The notes: generated from the letters alone by a model not told the origin. A stretch of DNA of 64,000 nucleotides from Neisseria sp. MVDL19-042950 (GCF_030504625.1 NZ_JAUKWH010000001.1:124001-188000); one strand, 5' to 3'; shown: positions 31,884-43,009, counted from the first letter of the stretch. Made by a program: numbers and translations.

Positions 31884-34553
31884 ATGTCCGCTCAAATTCA
31901 AGATGTTGATCCGATTGAAACACAGGAATGGCTGGATGCTTTAAGCTCGGTTTTGGAAAGCGAAGGTACCGAACGTGCCCATTACCTGCTGGAACAATTG
32001 GTTAAATATACCCGCCGCCGCGGCGTACACATGCCGTTCGATGCCACCACGGCTTATTTGAATACCATTCCCGTCGGCAAAGAACAAAAATCACCCGGCA
32101 ATCACGATTTAGAGCACCGTATCCGTGCCGCTATCCGTTGGAATGCCGCAGCTATGGTATTGCGTGCAGGTAAAAAAGATTTGGAATTGGGCGGCCATAT
32201 TGCTTCTTTCCAATCTTCCGCCACTTTGTATGATGTCGGTTTCAACCATTTCTGGAAAGCCAAAGGCGACGGCGAAGAGGGCGATATGATCTTCATTCAA
32301 GGCCACGTTTCACCGGGTATTTACGCCCGCGCTTTCGTAGAAGGCCGTCTGACCGAAGCCCAACTCGACAATTTCCGCCAAGAAGTGGAAGGCGAAGGCC
32401 TGTCTTCTTACCCGCATCCCCACTTGATGCCTGATTTCTGGCAGTTCCCCACCGTATCTATGGGCTTGGGCCCGTTGATGGCCATTTACCAAGCCCGTTT
32501 CCTGAAATATCTGGAATCACGCGGCTTGAGCAAAACCAAAGGCCGCAAAGTATGGGTGTTCTGCGGCGACGGCGAAATGGACGAACCGGAAAGCCAAGGC
32601 GCGATTTCACTGGCCGCCCGCGAAGGTTTGGACAACCTGATTTTCGTGATTAACTGTAACTTGCAACGCTTGGACGGCCCGGTGCGCGGAAACGGCAAAA
32701 TCATTCAAGAGTTGGAAGGCAACTTCCGCGGCGCAGGCTGGAACGTGCTGAAAGTGATCTGGGGCCGCCGTTGGGACAATCTGCTGGCTGCCGACACCAA
32801 TAATGCCTTGAAACAGCGCATGAACGAATGTTTGGACGGCGATTACCAAACTTATAAATCTAAAGACGGTGCCTATGTGCGCGAGCATTTCTTCAATACG
32901 CCCGAACTGAAAGCCATGGTAGCCAGCATGTCGGACGACGAAATCTGGGCGCTGAACCGTGGCGGTCATGACCCGCACAAAGTTTATGCCGCATATTACG
33001 AAGCAGTAAACAACGCCGGCGGCCGTCCGACCGTGATTTTGGCGAAAACCATTAAAGGCTACGGTATGGGTTCTGCCGGCGAAGGCCAAAACGTTGCCCA
33101 CCAAGCCAAAAAAATGGACGTGGAATCACTGAAAAAATTCCGTACCCGTTTCGGTATTCCGGTAAGCGACGAGCAAATCGAAAGCGGCGACCTGCCTTAC
33201 TACCGCTTCCCTGAAGACAGCGAAGAAATGCGCTACTTACGCGAACGCCGCAATGCTTTGGGCGGTTATCTGCCGCAACGCAACCCGAATAACGAATCTC
33301 TGCCGGTGCCTGAACTGTCTGCATTCGATGCACAGTTGCAAACCAGCGGCGACCGCGAATTCTCTACCACCATGGCGTTTGTGCGCATCCTTTCTACCTT
33401 GTTGAAGGATAAGCAAATCGGCAAACGCATTGTGCCGATCGTGCCCGACGAAAGCCGTACTTTCGGTATGGAAGGCATGTTCCGCCAATACGGTATTTGG
33501 AACCCCAAAGGCCAGCAATACACCCCGCAAGACAAAGACCAATTGATGTTCTACAAAGAATCTATCGACGGTCAGATTCTGCAAGAAGGTATTAACGAGC
33601 CGGGCGCGATGGCCGATTGGATTGCCGCGGCGACCAGCTATGCCAACAACCGTTACGCCATGATTCCGTTCTACATTTACTACTCAATGTTCGGTTTCCA
33701 ACGTGTAGGAGATTTGGCTTGGGCGGCTGGCGACATGCATGCACGCGGCTTCTTGGTAGGCGGTACCGCAGGCCGCACCACGCTGAACGGCGAAGGCTTG
33801 CAACACGAAGACGGCCACAGCCACATTCAAGCCGATCTGATTCCGAACTGCTTGTCTTACGACCCGACTTTCCAATACGAATTGGCTGTGATTATCCAAG
33901 ACGGTTTGCGCCGCATGTATGTGGAACAAGAAGACGTGTTCTATTATCTGACCGTGATGAACGAAAACTATGCCCACCCCGCTATGCCGCAACGCAAAGG
34001 CATCGAAGAAGAAATTCTGAAGGGTATGTATCTGTTCCGCGAAGGTGCGAAGAGCGACAAGAAAGTACAGTTGATGGGTTCGGGTGTGATTCTGAACGAA
34101 GTCATCAAAGCAGCCGATATGCTGAAAGCCGATTTCGGCGTAGAAGCCGACGTTTGGTCCGTACCTTCATTCAATCTGCTGCACCGCGATGCCATCGAAG
34201 TTGAGCGTTACAACCGCTTGCACCCGATGGAACAAAACAAACTGCCGTTTGTTGCCCAGCAGTTGCAAGGTCATGAAGGCCCGGTAATTGCTTCTACCGA
34301 CTACATCCGCAGCTTTGCCGACCGCATCCGCGCCCACATCCCCAACGATTACCACGTTTTGGGTACCGATGGTTTCGGCCGCAGCGATTCACGCGCCAAC
34401 CTGCGCGACTTCTTCGAGGTGGACAGCCGCCACGTTGCCGTTGCCGCGCTGAGCGCACTGGCCGATCAAGGCAAGATTGAGAAAGTGGTTGTGCAGCAAG
34501 CCATCGAGAAATATGGCATTAAAACCGATACTGCACCGAGCTGGAAGCGGTAA
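31884..34553 (+). CDS. aceE: pyruvate dehydrogenase E1 component
   Basis: 889 residues, homodimeric-type E1. It decarboxylates pyruvate on thiamine diphosphate and acetylates the lipoyl group of E2. The ThDP-binding region is visible as GDGEMDEPES followed about 30 residues later by NLQRLDGPVRGN (GDG...N motif). Length and the N-terminal segment (VDPIETQEWLDALSSVL) match E. coli AceE (887). The ATG follows AGAAGGGA at good spacing. It begins the aceE-aceF-lpdA cluster, with DUS-pair elements between successive genes. The long leader upstream implies dedicated control. Confidence 0.97.
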   Translation: MSAQIQDVDPIETQEWLDALSSVLESEGTERAHYLLEQLVKYTRRRGVHMPFDATTAYLNTIPVGKEQKSPGNHDLEHRIRAAIRWNAAAMVLRAGKKDLELGGHIASFQSSATLYDVGFNHFWKAKGDGEEGDMIFIQGHVSPGIYARAFVEGRLTEAQLDNFRQEVEGEGLSSYPHPHLMPDFWQFPTVSMGLGPLMAIYQARFLKYLESRGLSKTKGRKVWVFCGDGEMDEPESQGAISLAAREGLDNLIFVINCNLQRLDGPVRGNGKIIQELEGNFRGAGWNVLKVIWGRRWDNLLAADTNNALKQRMNECLDGDYQTYKSKDGAYVREHFFNTPELKAMVASMSDDEIWALNRGGHDPHKVYAAYYEAVNNAGGRPTVILAKTIKGYGMGSAGEGQNVAHQAKKMDVESLKKFRTRFGIPVSDEQIESGDLPYYRFPEDSEEMRYLRERRNALGGYLPQRNPNNESLPVPELSAFDAQLQTSGDREFSTTMAFVRILSTLLKDKQIGKRIVPIVPDESRTFGMEGMFRQYGIWNPKGQQYTPQDKDQLMFYKESIDGQILQEGINEPGAMADWIAAATSYANNRYAMIPFYIYYSMFGFQRVGDLAWAAGDMHARGFLVGGTAGRTTLNGEGLQHEDGHSHIQADLIPNCLSYDPTFQYELAVIIQDGLRRMYVEQEDVFYYLTVMNENYAHPAMPQRKGIEEEILKGMYLFREGAKSDKKVQLMGSGVILNEVIKAADMLKADFGVEADVWSVPSFNLLHRDAIEVERYNRLHPMEQNKLPFVAQQLQGHEGPVIASTDYIRSFADRIRAHIPNDYHVLGTDGFGRSDSRANLRDFFEVDSRHVAVAALSALADQGKIEKVVVQQAIEKYGIKTDTAPSWKR

Positions 34554-34557
34554 TGAT

Positions 34558-34600
34558 ATTTTCAGACGGCCTCTGAAAATGAAAGAGGCCGTCTGAAAAG
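34558..34600 (+). terminator. inverted DUS pair between aceE and aceF
   Basis: TTTTCAGACGGCCTCT and AGAGGCCGTCTGAAAA around a short loop; may attenuate rather than fully terminate. Confidence 0.6.
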
Positions 34601-34685
34601 AATATCCGCTTGAAACCGTTTTAAGTCTTACAACAAAACAACATGCCGCAGCACATGGCTGCTGCGGTTGTTAAAGGAAAGCACG

Positions 34686-36344
34686 ATGAGTCAAATCGTA
34701 GAAATCAAAGTACCCGACATCGGCGGCCATGAAAATGTAGACGTGATTGCCGTTGAAGTGAAAGCGGGCGACACCATCGCTGTCGACGATACCCTGATTA
34801 CGCTGGAAACCGACAAAGCTACCATGGACGTACCTGCCGATGCCGCGGGCGTGGTGAAAGAAGTTAAAGTCAACGTAGGCGACAAAGTTTCCGAAGGCAG
34901 CGTGATTGTCTTGGTTGAAGCCGCCGGTGCCGCCGCTCAAGCAGCGCCCGTCGCCGAAAAAGCAGCTGAGCCTGCTCCTGCCGCCGCACCTGCACAAGCT
35001 GCTCCTGTTGCGGGCGGCGCAACTGTAAAAGTGGAAGTACCCGATATCGGCGGCCACGAAAATGTAGACGTGATTGCCGTTGAGATCAAAGTAGGCGACA
35101 CCGTATCCGAAGACGATACGCTGATTACTTTGGAAACCGACAAAGCCACCATGGATGTGCCGAGCACCGCTGCCGGCGTAGTGAAAGCCGTGTATGTGAA
35201 AGTGGGCGACAAAGTTTCACAAGGCACTCAAATTATCGAAGTGGAAACCGCAGGCGGTGCAGCTGCCGCTCCTGCCGCAGCTCCTGCCGCAGCTCCCGCA
35301 CAAGAAGCGCCTAAAGCCGCTGTGCCTGCGCCGCAAGCTGCTCCGGCTCCTGCCGCGCCTAAAGCCGATGCCGCTCCGGTTGCCGCATTCGGCAATACGC
35401 CAGTAAACGAAGCCGCATTTGCCAAAGCCCATGCCGGCCCGTCTGCACGCAAACTGGCGCGCGAGTTGGGCGTGGATTTGAGCTTAGTTAAAGGTACGGG
35501 CTTGAAAGGCCGTATCGTCGGCGAAGACATCAAAGCCTTCGTTAAAGCTGCTATGCAAGGCGGTGCGGGCAAGGCTGCGCCTGCCGCTGCAACCGCTTCA
35601 TTAGGTGGCGGTTTGGACTTGCTGCCGTGGCCGAAAGTCGATTTCAGCAAGTTCGGCGAAATCGAAGTGAAAGAACTTTCCCGCATTAAGAAAATTTCCG
35701 GTCAAAACCTGTCGCGCAACTGGGTGATGATTCCCCATGTTACCGTGAACGAAGATGCCGATATGACCGAGCTGGAAGAGTTCCGCAAAACTCTCAATAA
35801 AGAGTGGGAGCGCGAAGGCGTGAAACTGTCGCCGTTGGCGTTCATTATCAAAGCTTCCGTAACTGCCTTGAAAGCTTTCCCCGAGTTCAATTCTTCTCTT
35901 GACGGCGAAAACCTGATTCTGAAGAAATACTACAATATCGGCTTTGCCGCCGACACGCCCAACGGCTTGGTTGTGCCCGTGATTAAAGACGTGGACAAAA
36001 AAGGCTTGAAAGAAATTTCTCAAGAGCTGACCGAGTTGAGCAAAAAAGCCCGCGAAGGCAAGCTCAAGCCTAATGAAATGCAAGGCGCCTGCTTTACCAT
36101 TTCCAGCTTGGGCGGTATCGGCGGTACCGGCTTCACGCCGATTGTGAACGCTCCCGAAGTAGCCATTTTGGGCGTGTGCAAATCACAAATGAAACCGGTA
36201 TGGAACGGCTCGGCTTTTGAACCGCGCCTGATGTGCCCGTTGAGCCTGTCGTTCGACCACCGCGTGATCGACGGTGCGGCCGGTATGCGCTTTACCGTGT
36301 ATCTGGCGAACCTGTTGAAAGACTTCCGCCGCGTGGTGCTGTAA
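34686..36344 (+). CDS. aceF: dihydrolipoamide acetyltransferase (pyruvate dehydrogenase E2)
   Basis: 552 residues from the ATG at 34686, which follows AAAGGAAAG. Domain order: lipoyl domain 1 (about 3-78, lysine in ETDKATMD), Ala/Pro linker, lipoyl domain 2 (about 115-190, same motif), a longer Ala/Pro-rich linker, a peripheral-subunit-binding domain ([22 protein letters not shown], about 250-290) and the catalytic domain ending with [10 protein letters not shown], which carries the catalytic His. Two lipoyl domains, against three in E. coli. It transfers acetyl from lipoamide to CoA as the core of the complex. Confidence 0.97.
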   Translation: MSQIVEIKVPDIGGHENVDVIAVEVKAGDTIAVDDTLITLETDKATMDVPADAAGVVKEVKVNVGDKVSEGSVIVLVEAAGAAAQAAPVAEKAAEPAPAAAPAQAAPVAGGATVKVEVPDIGGHENVDVIAVEIKVGDTVSEDDTLITLETDKATMDVPSTAAGVVKAVYVKVGDKVSQGTQIIEVETAGGAAAAPAAAPAAAPAQEAPKAAVPAPQAAPAPAAPKADAAPVAAFGNTPVNEAAFAKAHAGPSARKLARELGVDLSLVKGTGLKGRIVGEDIKAFVKAAMQGGAGKAAPAAATASLGGGLDLLPWPKVDFSKFGEIEVKELSRIKKISGQNLSRNWVMIPHVTVNEDADMTELEEFRKTLNKEWEREGVKLSPLAFIIKASVTALKAFPEFNSSLDGENLILKKYYNIGFAADTPNGLVVPVIKDVDKKGLKEISQELTELSKKAREGKLKPNEMQGACFTISSLGGIGGTGFTPIVNAPEVAILGVCKSQMKPVWNGSAFEPRLMCPLSLSFDHRVIDGAAGMRFTVYLANLLKDFRRVVL

Positions 36345-36346
36345 GG

Positions 36347-36389
36347 CTTTTCAGACGGCCTTTAGGAATCTTAGAGGCCGTCTGAAAAC
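36347..36389 (+). terminator. inverted DUS pair between aceF and lpdA
   Basis: TTTTCAGACGGCCT and AGGCCGTCTGAAAA around a 15-base loop. Confidence 0.6.
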
Positions 36390-36439
36390 AAGATTTTAAT
36401 GAAAGCAGTATATAAACTGCTTTACAGAAAGGTTTAACA

Positions 36440-38218
36440 ATGAGCTTGATTGAACTCAAGGTTCCCGATATCGGCGGCCATGAAAATGTGGACATTATTG
36501 CCGTAGAAATCAAAGCGGGCGATACCGTAGCGATTGAAGATACATTGGTTACTTTGGAAACTGATAAAGCCACCATGGACGTACCTGCCGAAGCTGCGGG
36601 TGTGGTAAAAGAAGTGAAAGTAAAAGTAGGCGACAAAATTTCCGAAGGCGGCGTGATTGCCGTGATTGAAGCTGCCGGTGCCGCAGCCGAAGCACCCAAA
36701 GCAGAAGCTGCCCCCGCTCCCGCGCAAGAAGCGCCGAAAGCGGCTGCACCTGCACCGCAAGCCGCGCAATTCAGCGGTTCGGCCGATGCCGAATACGACG
36801 TAGTGGTGCTGGGCGGCGGCCCGGGCGGTTATTCCGCTGCATTTGCCGCAGCCGACCAAGGTTTGAAAACTGCCATCGTAGAGCGTTACGCCACTTTGGG
36901 CGGCGTGTGTTTGAATGTGGGCTGTATTCCTTCCAAAGCCTTGCTGCACAATGCCGCTGTGATTGACGAAGTGCGCCATTTGGCTGCGAACGGTATCAAA
37001 TATCCCGAACCGGAATTAAATATCGACATGTTGCGCGGCTATAAAGAAAAAGTCATCGGTAAACTGACTACCGGCTTGGCCGGTATGGCTAAATCGCGCA
37101 AAGTGGATGTGATTCGCGGTAACGGCCAATTTGTCGGCCCGAACCACATGGAAGTGGCTCTGACTTCAGGCGAAGGTAAGGACGAAACCGGCGAGAAGAA
37201 AACCATCGCTTTCAAAAACGCCATCATCGCTGCGGGCAGCCGCGTGGTGAACCTGCCGTTTATTCCCGAAGATCCCCGTATTATCGACTCTACCGGTGCA
37301 CTGGCTTTGAAAGAAGTGCCGGGCAAAATGCTGATTATCGGCGGCGGTATCATCGGTTTGGAAATGGGTACGGTGTACAGCACGTTGGGCACCCGTTTGG
37401 ATGTGGTTGAAATGATGGACGGCCTGATGCAGGGAGCCGACCGCGATTTGGTTAAAGTTTGGCAGAAGCTGAACGAATACCGCTTCGACAATATCATGGT
37501 CAACACCAAAACCGTTGCCGTTGAACCGAAAGAAGACGGTATTTACGTTACTTTCGAAGGTGCCAATGCGCCCAAAGAGCCGCAACGTTACGATACCGTG
37601 TTGGTTGCAGCGGGTCGCGCACCCAACGGTAAACTGATTGGTGTCGAAAAGGCCGGTGTGATTGTTACCGACCGCGGCTTTATCGAAGTGGACAAACAAC
37701 AGCGCACCAACGTGCCGCACATTTACGCCATCGGCGATATTGTCGGCCAGCCTATGTTGGCACACAAAGCCGTGCACGAAGGCCATGTGGCAGCGGAAAA
37801 CTGCGCCGGCCACAAAGCCTATTTCGATGCGCGTGTGATTCCGGGCGTAGCCTATACCGCTCCCGAAGTGGCTTGGGTAGGCGTAACCGAAACCGCTGCC
37901 AAAGAGCAAGGCATTAAGATTACCAAAGCCAATTTCCCGTGGGCTGCTTCAGGCCGCGCGATTGCCAACGGTTGCGATCAAGGCTTTACCAAGCTGATTT
38001 TTGATGCCGAAAGCGGCAAAATCATTGGCGGCGGTATTGTCGGCCCTAACGGTGGCGATATGATCGGTGAAATCTGTTTGGCCATCGAAATGGGTTGTGA
38101 TGCCGTTGATATCGGCAAAACCATCCATCCGCACCCGACCTTGGGCGAAAGTATCGGTATGGCTGCGGAAGTGGCATTGGGTACTTGTACCGATTTGCCG
38201 CCGCAACGTAAAAAATAA
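36440..38218 (+). CDS. lpdA: dihydrolipoyl dehydrogenase with N-terminal lipoyl domain
   Basis: 592 residues. An extra N-terminal lipoyl domain (about 1-75, ETDKATMD) and an Ala/Pro linker precede a full E3 flavoprotein. The FAD site is VVLGGGPGGYSAAFAA, the redox disulfide is in GGVCLNVGCIPSK, and NAD binding is near LIIGGGIIGLEMG. The C-terminal His-Glu dyad region reads IHPHPTLGESIGMA. It reoxidises the lipoamide of E2 with NAD+. Lipoyl-bearing E3 subunits are known from Neisseria, which supports the taxonomic placement. It ends at a DUS-pair terminator. Confidence 0.97.
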   Translation: MSLIELKVPDIGGHENVDIIAVEIKAGDTVAIEDTLVTLETDKATMDVPAEAAGVVKEVKVKVGDKISEGGVIAVIEAAGAAAEAPKAEAAPAPAQEAPKAAAPAPQAAQFSGSADAEYDVVVLGGGPGGYSAAFAAADQGLKTAIVERYATLGGVCLNVGCIPSKALLHNAAVIDEVRHLAANGIKYPEPELNIDMLRGYKEKVIGKLTTGLAGMAKSRKVDVIRGNGQFVGPNHMEVALTSGEGKDETGEKKTIAFKNAIIAAGSRVVNLPFIPEDPRIIDSTGALALKEVPGKMLIIGGGIIGLEMGTVYSTLGTRLDVVEMMDGLMQGADRDLVKVWQKLNEYRFDNIMVNTKTVAVEPKEDGIYVTFEGANAPKEPQRYDTVLVAAGRAPNGKLIGVEKAGVIVTDRGFIEVDKQQRTNVPHIYAIGDIVGQPMLAHKAVHEGHVAAENCAGHKAYFDARVIPGVAYTAPEVAWVGVTETAAKEQGIKITKANFPWAASGRAIANGCDQGFTKLIFDAESGKIIGGGIVGPNGGDMIGEICLAIEMGCDAVDIGKTIHPHPTLGESIGMAAEVALGTCTDLPPQRKK

Positions 38219-38242
38219 AGCAGTTTGATTTAACTGTTGAGC

Positions 38243-38279
38243 AAGAGGCCGTCTGAAAGAACTTTCAGACGGCCTCTTC
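38243..38279. terminator. bidirectional DUS-pair terminator
   Basis: AAGAGGCCGTCTGAAAG and CTTTCAGACGGCCTCTT lie between convergent lpdA and the giant oxidoreductase gene. Confidence 0.85.
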
Positions 38280-38291
38280 GTATCATACGGC

Positions 38292-41200
38292 TTACAGCAA
38301 CACTTTCTCAATGCCGCCGTTATTGGCTTTTTCGACAAACTCGTTTTGCCAGTTGTCGCCGAGGATGTGTTTCGCCATTTCCACCACGATGTAGTCGGCG
38401 GGCATGGCGTTGTCGTCGGTGTAGCGGCTCAAACCTTGCAGGCAGGCGGGGCAGGAGGTGAGCATTTTGACCGGCTCGCCCTGTGGAAGCTGCTTGAGGT
38501 TTTTCTCGATTTCTTCCTGCTTGCGGAATTTCACTTGTGTGGCGATGTCGGGTCGTTTGACGGCAAACATACCCGATTCACCGCAGCAGCGGTCGCTCAA
38601 CACCACTTCTTTGCCCATCAGTTCGCTGGTCATTTTGGTGGCGTTCATGGTTTTGATCGGGCTGTGGCAGGGGTCGTGATACAGGTATTGCTGGCCGCTC
38701 ACGCCGTCGAGCTTGATGCCTTTTCCCAATAAAAACTCATGAATATCAATGATGCGGCAGCCGGGGAAAATGTCTTCGAAGCGGTATTTTTCCAACTGGT
38801 CGTAACAAGTGCCGCAGCTCACGACCACGGTTTTGATGTCGAGGTAGTTTAAGGTGTTGGCCAAACGGTGGAAGAGCACGCGGTTTTCGGTGGTCATCTG
38901 TTCGGCTTTGTCGTGGTTGCCGCCTGCGTCTTGCGGATAGCCGCAGCAGAGGTAGCCCGGCGGCAGCACGGTTTGTACGCCGGCATGCCACAGCATGGCT
39001 TGCGTGGCTAGTCCGACTTGGCTGAACAGGCGCTCGGAACCGCAGCCGGGGAAGTAGAACACGGCTTCGCTGTCTTCCGGCAGCTGCGGGTTGCGGATAA
39101 TCGGCACGGTTTTGTTGTCTTCGATGTTCAGCCAAGCGCGTGCAGTTTTAATCGGTACATGGCGCGGCAGCGGGCGGTTGATGAAGTGAACCACCTGCTC
39201 TTTAATCGGCGAGCCGCCCGTGGTGGCTTTGGGGGCTTTTTTCAGACGGCCTGCTCCGATGTGGGCTTTTCTGCCCCAGTTGTAGGCCAGATTCTGTAAT
39301 TTGAAACCGGCTTCCACCACGCCTTTGCGCAACACTTGGATGGTGCGCGGGTCTTTGGCGTTGAGGAAGGCCATGCCGGCGGCAACGGCGGGGTTGAACT
39401 TGCGTTTGCCGGCTTTGCGCAGATAGTTGCGGATGGCTACGGTTACGTCGCCGAAGTCGATGTTGACGGGGCAAGGCTTCACGCAGCGGTGGCACACGGT
39501 GCAGTGGTCGCCGAGGTCGTTTAATTCGTCGAAGTGGCGCAGCGATACGCCGCGGCGGGTTTGTTCTTCGTATAAAAACGCTTCGGTGAGCAAACCGACA
39601 CCGAGGATTTTGTTGCGCGGGCTGTACAGCAGGTTGGCGCGCGGCACATGGGTGCTGCATACGGGTTTGCACTTGCCGCAGCGTAGGCAGTCTTTCACCG
39701 ATTCGGCGATGGTGCCGAGGTCGGACTGCTCCATAATCAGCGATTCCACGCCGAGCAGCTCGAACGAAGGCGTGTAGGCGTTGCGTAAGTCGGAGCCGCG
39801 CATGAGTTTGTAGCGGTTGAAGCGGCCTTGCGGATCGACTTTGGCTTTGTAGTCCCAGAAGGGCTGCATTTCTTCGTCGGTAAGGAATTCGAGTTTGGTG
39901 ATGCCGATACCGTGTTCACCGGAAATCACGCCGTTGAGGCTGCGGGCGATTTTCATGATGCGTTCCACCGCTTTATGGGCGGTTTGCAGCATGTCGTAAT
40001 CGTCTGAATTCACGGGAATATTGGTGTGGACGTTGCCGTCGCCCGCGTGCATGTGCAGGGCGACGAACACGCGTCCGCGCACCACGCGGCTGTGAATCTT
40101 GGCCAAACCTTCCATGATTTTGGTGTCGGCCTTGCCGCTGAAGATTTCAGACAGGGGTTTCATCACGTCGGCTTTAATCGACACGCGCAAGCGGAAATCG
40201 CGGAAGGCGATGAAGCAGCTTTCTTCGTCTCTGGCTTCGGGCGCGGCGTGGACGGCATGGCCGTAGCGTTGTTTGTATTCGCCCAAAGGCGCGTCGAGGT
40301 TGCTAAGCAGCCATTCCCAACGCTCTTTCACAGCGGAAACGTGTTGGAGCGCGTGTTTGGCACGTTCACCCAATAATTCGCTGCCGGGCAGGTCGGTACC
40401 CATTTTGTCCACCGGCAGGCGGCCTTGCAGGTATTGTTGCAGGGCGTTGCAGAGAGCCAGTTTGTTTTTAATCGACAGTTCGATGTTGATGCGCTCGATG
40501 CCGTCTGAATACTCGCCCAAACGCTCCAGCGGAATCACCACGTCTTCATTGATTTTAAAGGCGTTGGTGTGCTTGGCGATGGCGGCGGTGCGGCTGCGGT
40601 CGAGCCAGAAGGTTTTGCGCGCTTCGGGGGTAACGGCGATAAAGCCTTCGCCGTCGCGGGCTTGCGCCAGTTTGACGATATGCTCGGCGGCATCGGCGAC
40701 GGCGGCTTCGTCGTCGCTCACAATGTCGGCAATCAGCACCATTTTCGGGCGGCCTTTACCCGCCGCTTTGGTGGCGTAGCCGACCGCGCGCACATAGCGC
40801 CAGTCGAGATGTTCCAAACCGGCCAGCTTCACGCTGTCGTGGCCGAGCATGTAGTCGCGGATTTCCACGATAGACGGCGTGGCGTTGGCAACCGTGCCGA
40901 AAAATTCCAAACACACGGTGCGGATGTATTTCGGCATGGTGTGCAGCACGAAGGCCACGCTGGTGATGATGCCGTCGGTGCCTTCTTTTTGCACGCCGGG
41001 CAGGCCGCTGAGGAATTTGTCGGTAACGTCTTTGCCGAGGCCGACTTTGCGGAATTTGCGGCCGTCGATTTCCAAGCGTTCGGTTTTAACGATATTGAGG
41101 CCGTCTGAATCTAAAGTATGCACATCGAAAACGGCGGTTTCTTCGTCGTGGATTTTGCCGAAGTTGTGGCGCACACGCTCGATTTTCAGCCACTCGCCTT

Positions 41201-42122
41201 GCGGGTTGACCATTTTCCAGTAAGCAAGGTTATCGAGCGCGGTGCCCCACAATACGGCTTTCTTGCCGCCCGCGTTCATGGCCACGTTGCCGCCCACGCA
41301 GGAAGCGTCGGCGGAAGTCGGGTCAACCGCGAATACCAGTTTGGCGGCGGTGGCGGTTTCTTCCACGCGCCGCGTTACCACGCCCGCGCCGCAATGGATA
41401 ATCGGGTGTTTGCCTTCCAAACCGGGCAGTTCCACATATTCCACGCCGTTGTGTTTGTCGAGTTTTTCGGTGTTGATGACCGCGCTCATGGCATCGAGCG
41501 GCACCGCGCCGCCGGTATAGCCCGTGCCGCCGCCGCGCGGAATGATGGTTAAATCGAGTTCGATTAAGGCTTTCACCAAAGGCGCGACTTCGGCTTCGGT
41601 GTCGGGATTGACCACCACAAACGGATATTCCACACGCCAGTCGGTAGCGTCGGTAACGTGTACCACGCGGGCGAGGCCGTCGAACATGATATTGTGTTTT
41701 TTGGTGATTTTGGAAAGGCGTTTTAGGATTTCGGCGCGTTTGTTGCGGGTGGTTTCAAAACTTTCGTCAAACCGTTGTATTGCCGCTTCCACGGCCTGAA
41801 GCAGTTGGTCGACTTGGGGATTGTTGTCGCGCCGTTTTTGGATTTCATTCAGGCGATGGCGCATTTCCCGCACCAATGCCGCCCGCCGGTGCGGTTGGTC
41901 GAGCAGATCGTCCACCAGATAAGGGTTGCGCACCACCACCCAAATATCTCCCAGCACTTCAAACAGCATCCGCGCCGAACGGCCTGTTTTGCGTTGGTTG
42001 CGCAGCTCTTGCAGCACGTTCCAAGCCTCTTCTCCGAGCAGGCGGATCACGATTTCGCGGTCGGAATAAGACGTGTAGTTGTAGGGAATTTCCCGGATGC
42101 GTTGCGTTACGTTGGTGGTCAT
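38292..42122 (-). CDS. DUF3683 / FAD-binding / Fe-S oxidoreductase (D-lactate or glycolate dehydrogenase-like)
   Basis: 1276 residues. Order: DUF3683 N-terminal domain (about 1-140), FAD_binding_4 domain (about 180-400, [15 protein letters not shown]), FAD-linked oxidase C-terminal domain (to about 770, [17 protein letters not shown]), two 4Fe-4S clusters ([11 protein letters not shown] near 815 and [12 protein letters not shown] near 872), and a C-terminal CCG/heterodisulfide-type domain ([10 protein letters not shown] near 1056 and CCGESGMF near 1179). This arrangement fuses the subunits of glycolate- or lactate-oxidase complexes (GlcDEF-like) into one chain. Substrate is probably D-lactate or a 2-hydroxyacid, with electrons passed to the respiratory chain. 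Confidence 0.88.
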   Translation of the reverse strand: MTTNVTQRIREIPYNYTSYSDREIVIRLLGEEAWNVLQELRNQRKTGRSARMLFEVLGDIWVVVRNPYLVDDLLDQPHRRAALVREMRHRLNEIQKRRDNNPQVDQLLQAVEAAIQRFDESFETTRNKRAEILKRLSKITKKHNIMFDGLARVVHVTDATDWRVEYPFVVVNPDTEAEVAPLVKALIELDLTIIPRGGGTGYTGGAVPLDAMSAVINTEKLDKHNGVEYVELPGLEGKHPIIHCGAGVVTRRVEETATAAKLVFAVDPTSADASCVGGNVAMNAGGKKAVLWGTALDNLAYWKMVNPQGEWLKIERVRHNFGKIHDEETAVFDVHTLDSDGLNIVKTERLEIDGRKFRKVGLGKDVTDKFLSGLPGVQKEGTDGIITSVAFVLHTMPKYIRTVCLEFFGTVANATPSIVEIRDYMLGHDSVKLAGLEHLDWRYVRAVGYATKAAGKGRPKMVLIADIVSDDEAAVADAAEHIVKLAQARDGEGFIAVTPEARKTFWLDRSRTAAIAKHTNAFKINEDVVIPLERLGEYSDGIERINIELSIKNKLALCNALQQYLQGRLPVDKMGTDLPGSELLGERAKHALQHVSAVKERWEWLLSNLDAPLGEYKQRYGHAVHAAPEARDEESCFIAFRDFRLRVSIKADVMKPLSEIFSGKADTKIMEGLAKIHSRVVRGRVFVALHMHAGDGNVHTNIPVNSDDYDMLQTAHKAVERIMKIARSLNGVISGEHGIGITKLEFLTDEEMQPFWDYKAKVDPQGRFNRYKLMRGSDLRNAYTPSFELLGVESLIMEQSDLGTIAESVKDCLRCGKCKPVCSTHVPRANLLYSPRNKILGVGLLTEAFLYEEQTRRGVSLRHFDELNDLGDHCTVCHRCVKPCPVNIDFGDVTVAIRNYLRKAGKRKFNPAVAAGMAFLNAKDPRTIQVLRKGVVEAGFKLQNLAYNWGRKAHIGAGRLKKAPKATTGGSPIKEQVVHFINRPLPRHVPIKTARAWLNIEDNKTVPIIRNPQLPEDSEAVFYFPGCGSERLFSQVGLATQAMLWHAGVQTVLPPGYLCCGYPQDAGGNHDKAEQMTTENRVLFHRLANTLNYLDIKTVVVSCGTCYDQLEKYRFEDIFPGCRIIDIHEFLLGKGIKLDGVSGQQYLYHDPCHSPIKTMNATKMTSELMGKEVVLSDRCCGESGMFAVKRPDIATQVKFRKQEEIEKNLKQLPQGEPVKMLTSCPACLQGLSRYTDDNAMPADYIVVEMAKHILGDNWQNEFVEKANNGGIEKVLL

Positions 42123-42433
42123 GGCGTGCGGTTCCGTGTGTTTTTTTATTTATCGGCAGGCTCTTTTGTTAATTTTTTAAGGCCGTCTGAAAAATATGTA
42201 AGGAATAAGGAAATAGTTGTGTAATGTAGTGTAATTTCCATTGTTTTTCAATGGAAAAATATAGATATCAGTATGCAGGCATTTCATAAAGAGGTAGGAA
42301 TTTTGTTGACAATTTGTGTGGCTGTACGATGTATTGCGCTGTATTTCAAAGGCGGTTAACCGCTTGTGGAAGAGCGGAAAAGGTATAATATATTGACAGA
42401 TATTGCAGATTTTCACCTGTTGGGGAGCAATTG
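42123..42433. other. 311 bp intergenic region
   Basis: Between divergent genes. It holds one single DUS (42180-42191), a TTGACA at 42306-42311 and a TATAAT at 42384-42389 that do not form a standard pair with each other. The TATAAT is the likelier -10 for the gene at 42434, but its -35 is unclear. Confidence 0.5.
42180..42191 (+). repeat. single DNA uptake sequence
   Basis: Full AGGCCGTCTGAA upstream of the oxidoreductase gene, without a partner. Confidence 0.85.
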
Positions 42434-42742
42434 ATGAAGCAAAAAGTATTGTTGCCGTTGGTTATATCGGTGTTGGTCGTGCCTGCCGTTTATGCCCAAC
42501 CTTCCGTTTCTGCCGATTCGGAACAAAGTGTGCTTTCCGAAAGCGGTATTACGGTGGCGGACAACAGCCGTTTGGCCAATCCGCGCCGGAAAACTGCGAA
42601 AGACAAGCGTTCGTTGAGCCAAAGAATCGCCGACAAGTTGGAAAAAGACCGCCGCCGACGGGAAACTAAAAAATTGATACGTGAGCAAGAAAAGCAGAGA
42701 AAACAGCAGCGCGAAGCATCCGCCCCTGAAACAGGCAGCTAA
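42434..42742 (+). CDS. exported small charged protein
   Basis: 102 residues from the ATG at 42434 (GGGGA upstream); the track's TTG one codon earlier is less likely. A signal peptide is evident (MKQKVLLPLVISVLVVPAVYA, cleavage near VYA/QP). The mature protein is short, polar, and strongly charged, with a basic C-terminal half rich in Lys/Arg/Glu (DKLEKDRRRRETKKLIREQEKQRKQ), probably helical. No family recognised; periplasmic location is likely. Confidence 0.7.
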   Translation: MKQKVLLPLVISVLVVPAVYAQPSVSADSEQSVLSESGITVADNSRLANPRRKTAKDKRSLSQRIADKLEKDRRRRETKKLIREQEKQRKQQREASAPETGS

Positions 42743-42795
42743 ACTTTCATCCGTGTGCCGGTTTGGAAAGCCGCCGTATTGTCTGCCGCCCCGTA

Positions 42796-42824
42796 TTGCT
42801 TATTCATTTTTTTGACTATATAAT
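42796..42824 (+). promoter_or_regulatory. sigma-70 promoter of the 4.5S RNA
   Basis: TTGCTT (-35) and a perfect TATAAT (-10) are separated by exactly 17 bases. The -10 ends about 10 bases before the RNA 5' stem. Confidence 0.7.
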
Positions 42825-42836
42825 ACGCATTCTTCT

Positions 42837-42937
42837 ATGGCGGGTCTCCCCGCATGGTAATTTGGAACAACGGGTCAGGGGCGGAAGCCAGCAGCCCACT
42901 CTGATGCGCCAGTGCCGGGGGTCGGGCTCGCCACCCT
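42837..42937 (+). ncRNA. ffs: 4.5S signal recognition particle RNA
   Basis: The universally conserved SRP domain-IV core GGTCAGGGGCGGAAGCCAGC, with the following AGCC, lies in a hairpin whose outer stem pairs TGGCG (42838-42842) with CGCCA (42929-42933). Length of about 100 bases equals the bacterial 4.5S RNA, which binds Ffh for co-translational membrane targeting. A clear promoter precedes it and a hairpin terminator follows. Exact ends are inferred from the stem. Confidence 0.88.
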
Positions 42938-42945
42938 AACATTTG

Positions 42946-42979
42946 AAAACACCGACAAGTGAACCGTCGGTGTTTTTTT
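42946..42979 (+). terminator. intrinsic terminator of the 4.5S RNA
   Basis: AACACCGAC and GTCGGTGTT form a 9-bp stem with a 9-base loop, followed by seven T. Not DUS-based. Confidence 0.85.
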
Positions 42980-43009
42980 ATGGCTGTTTTGCCGGCCCGC
43001 AAAGTCTTT

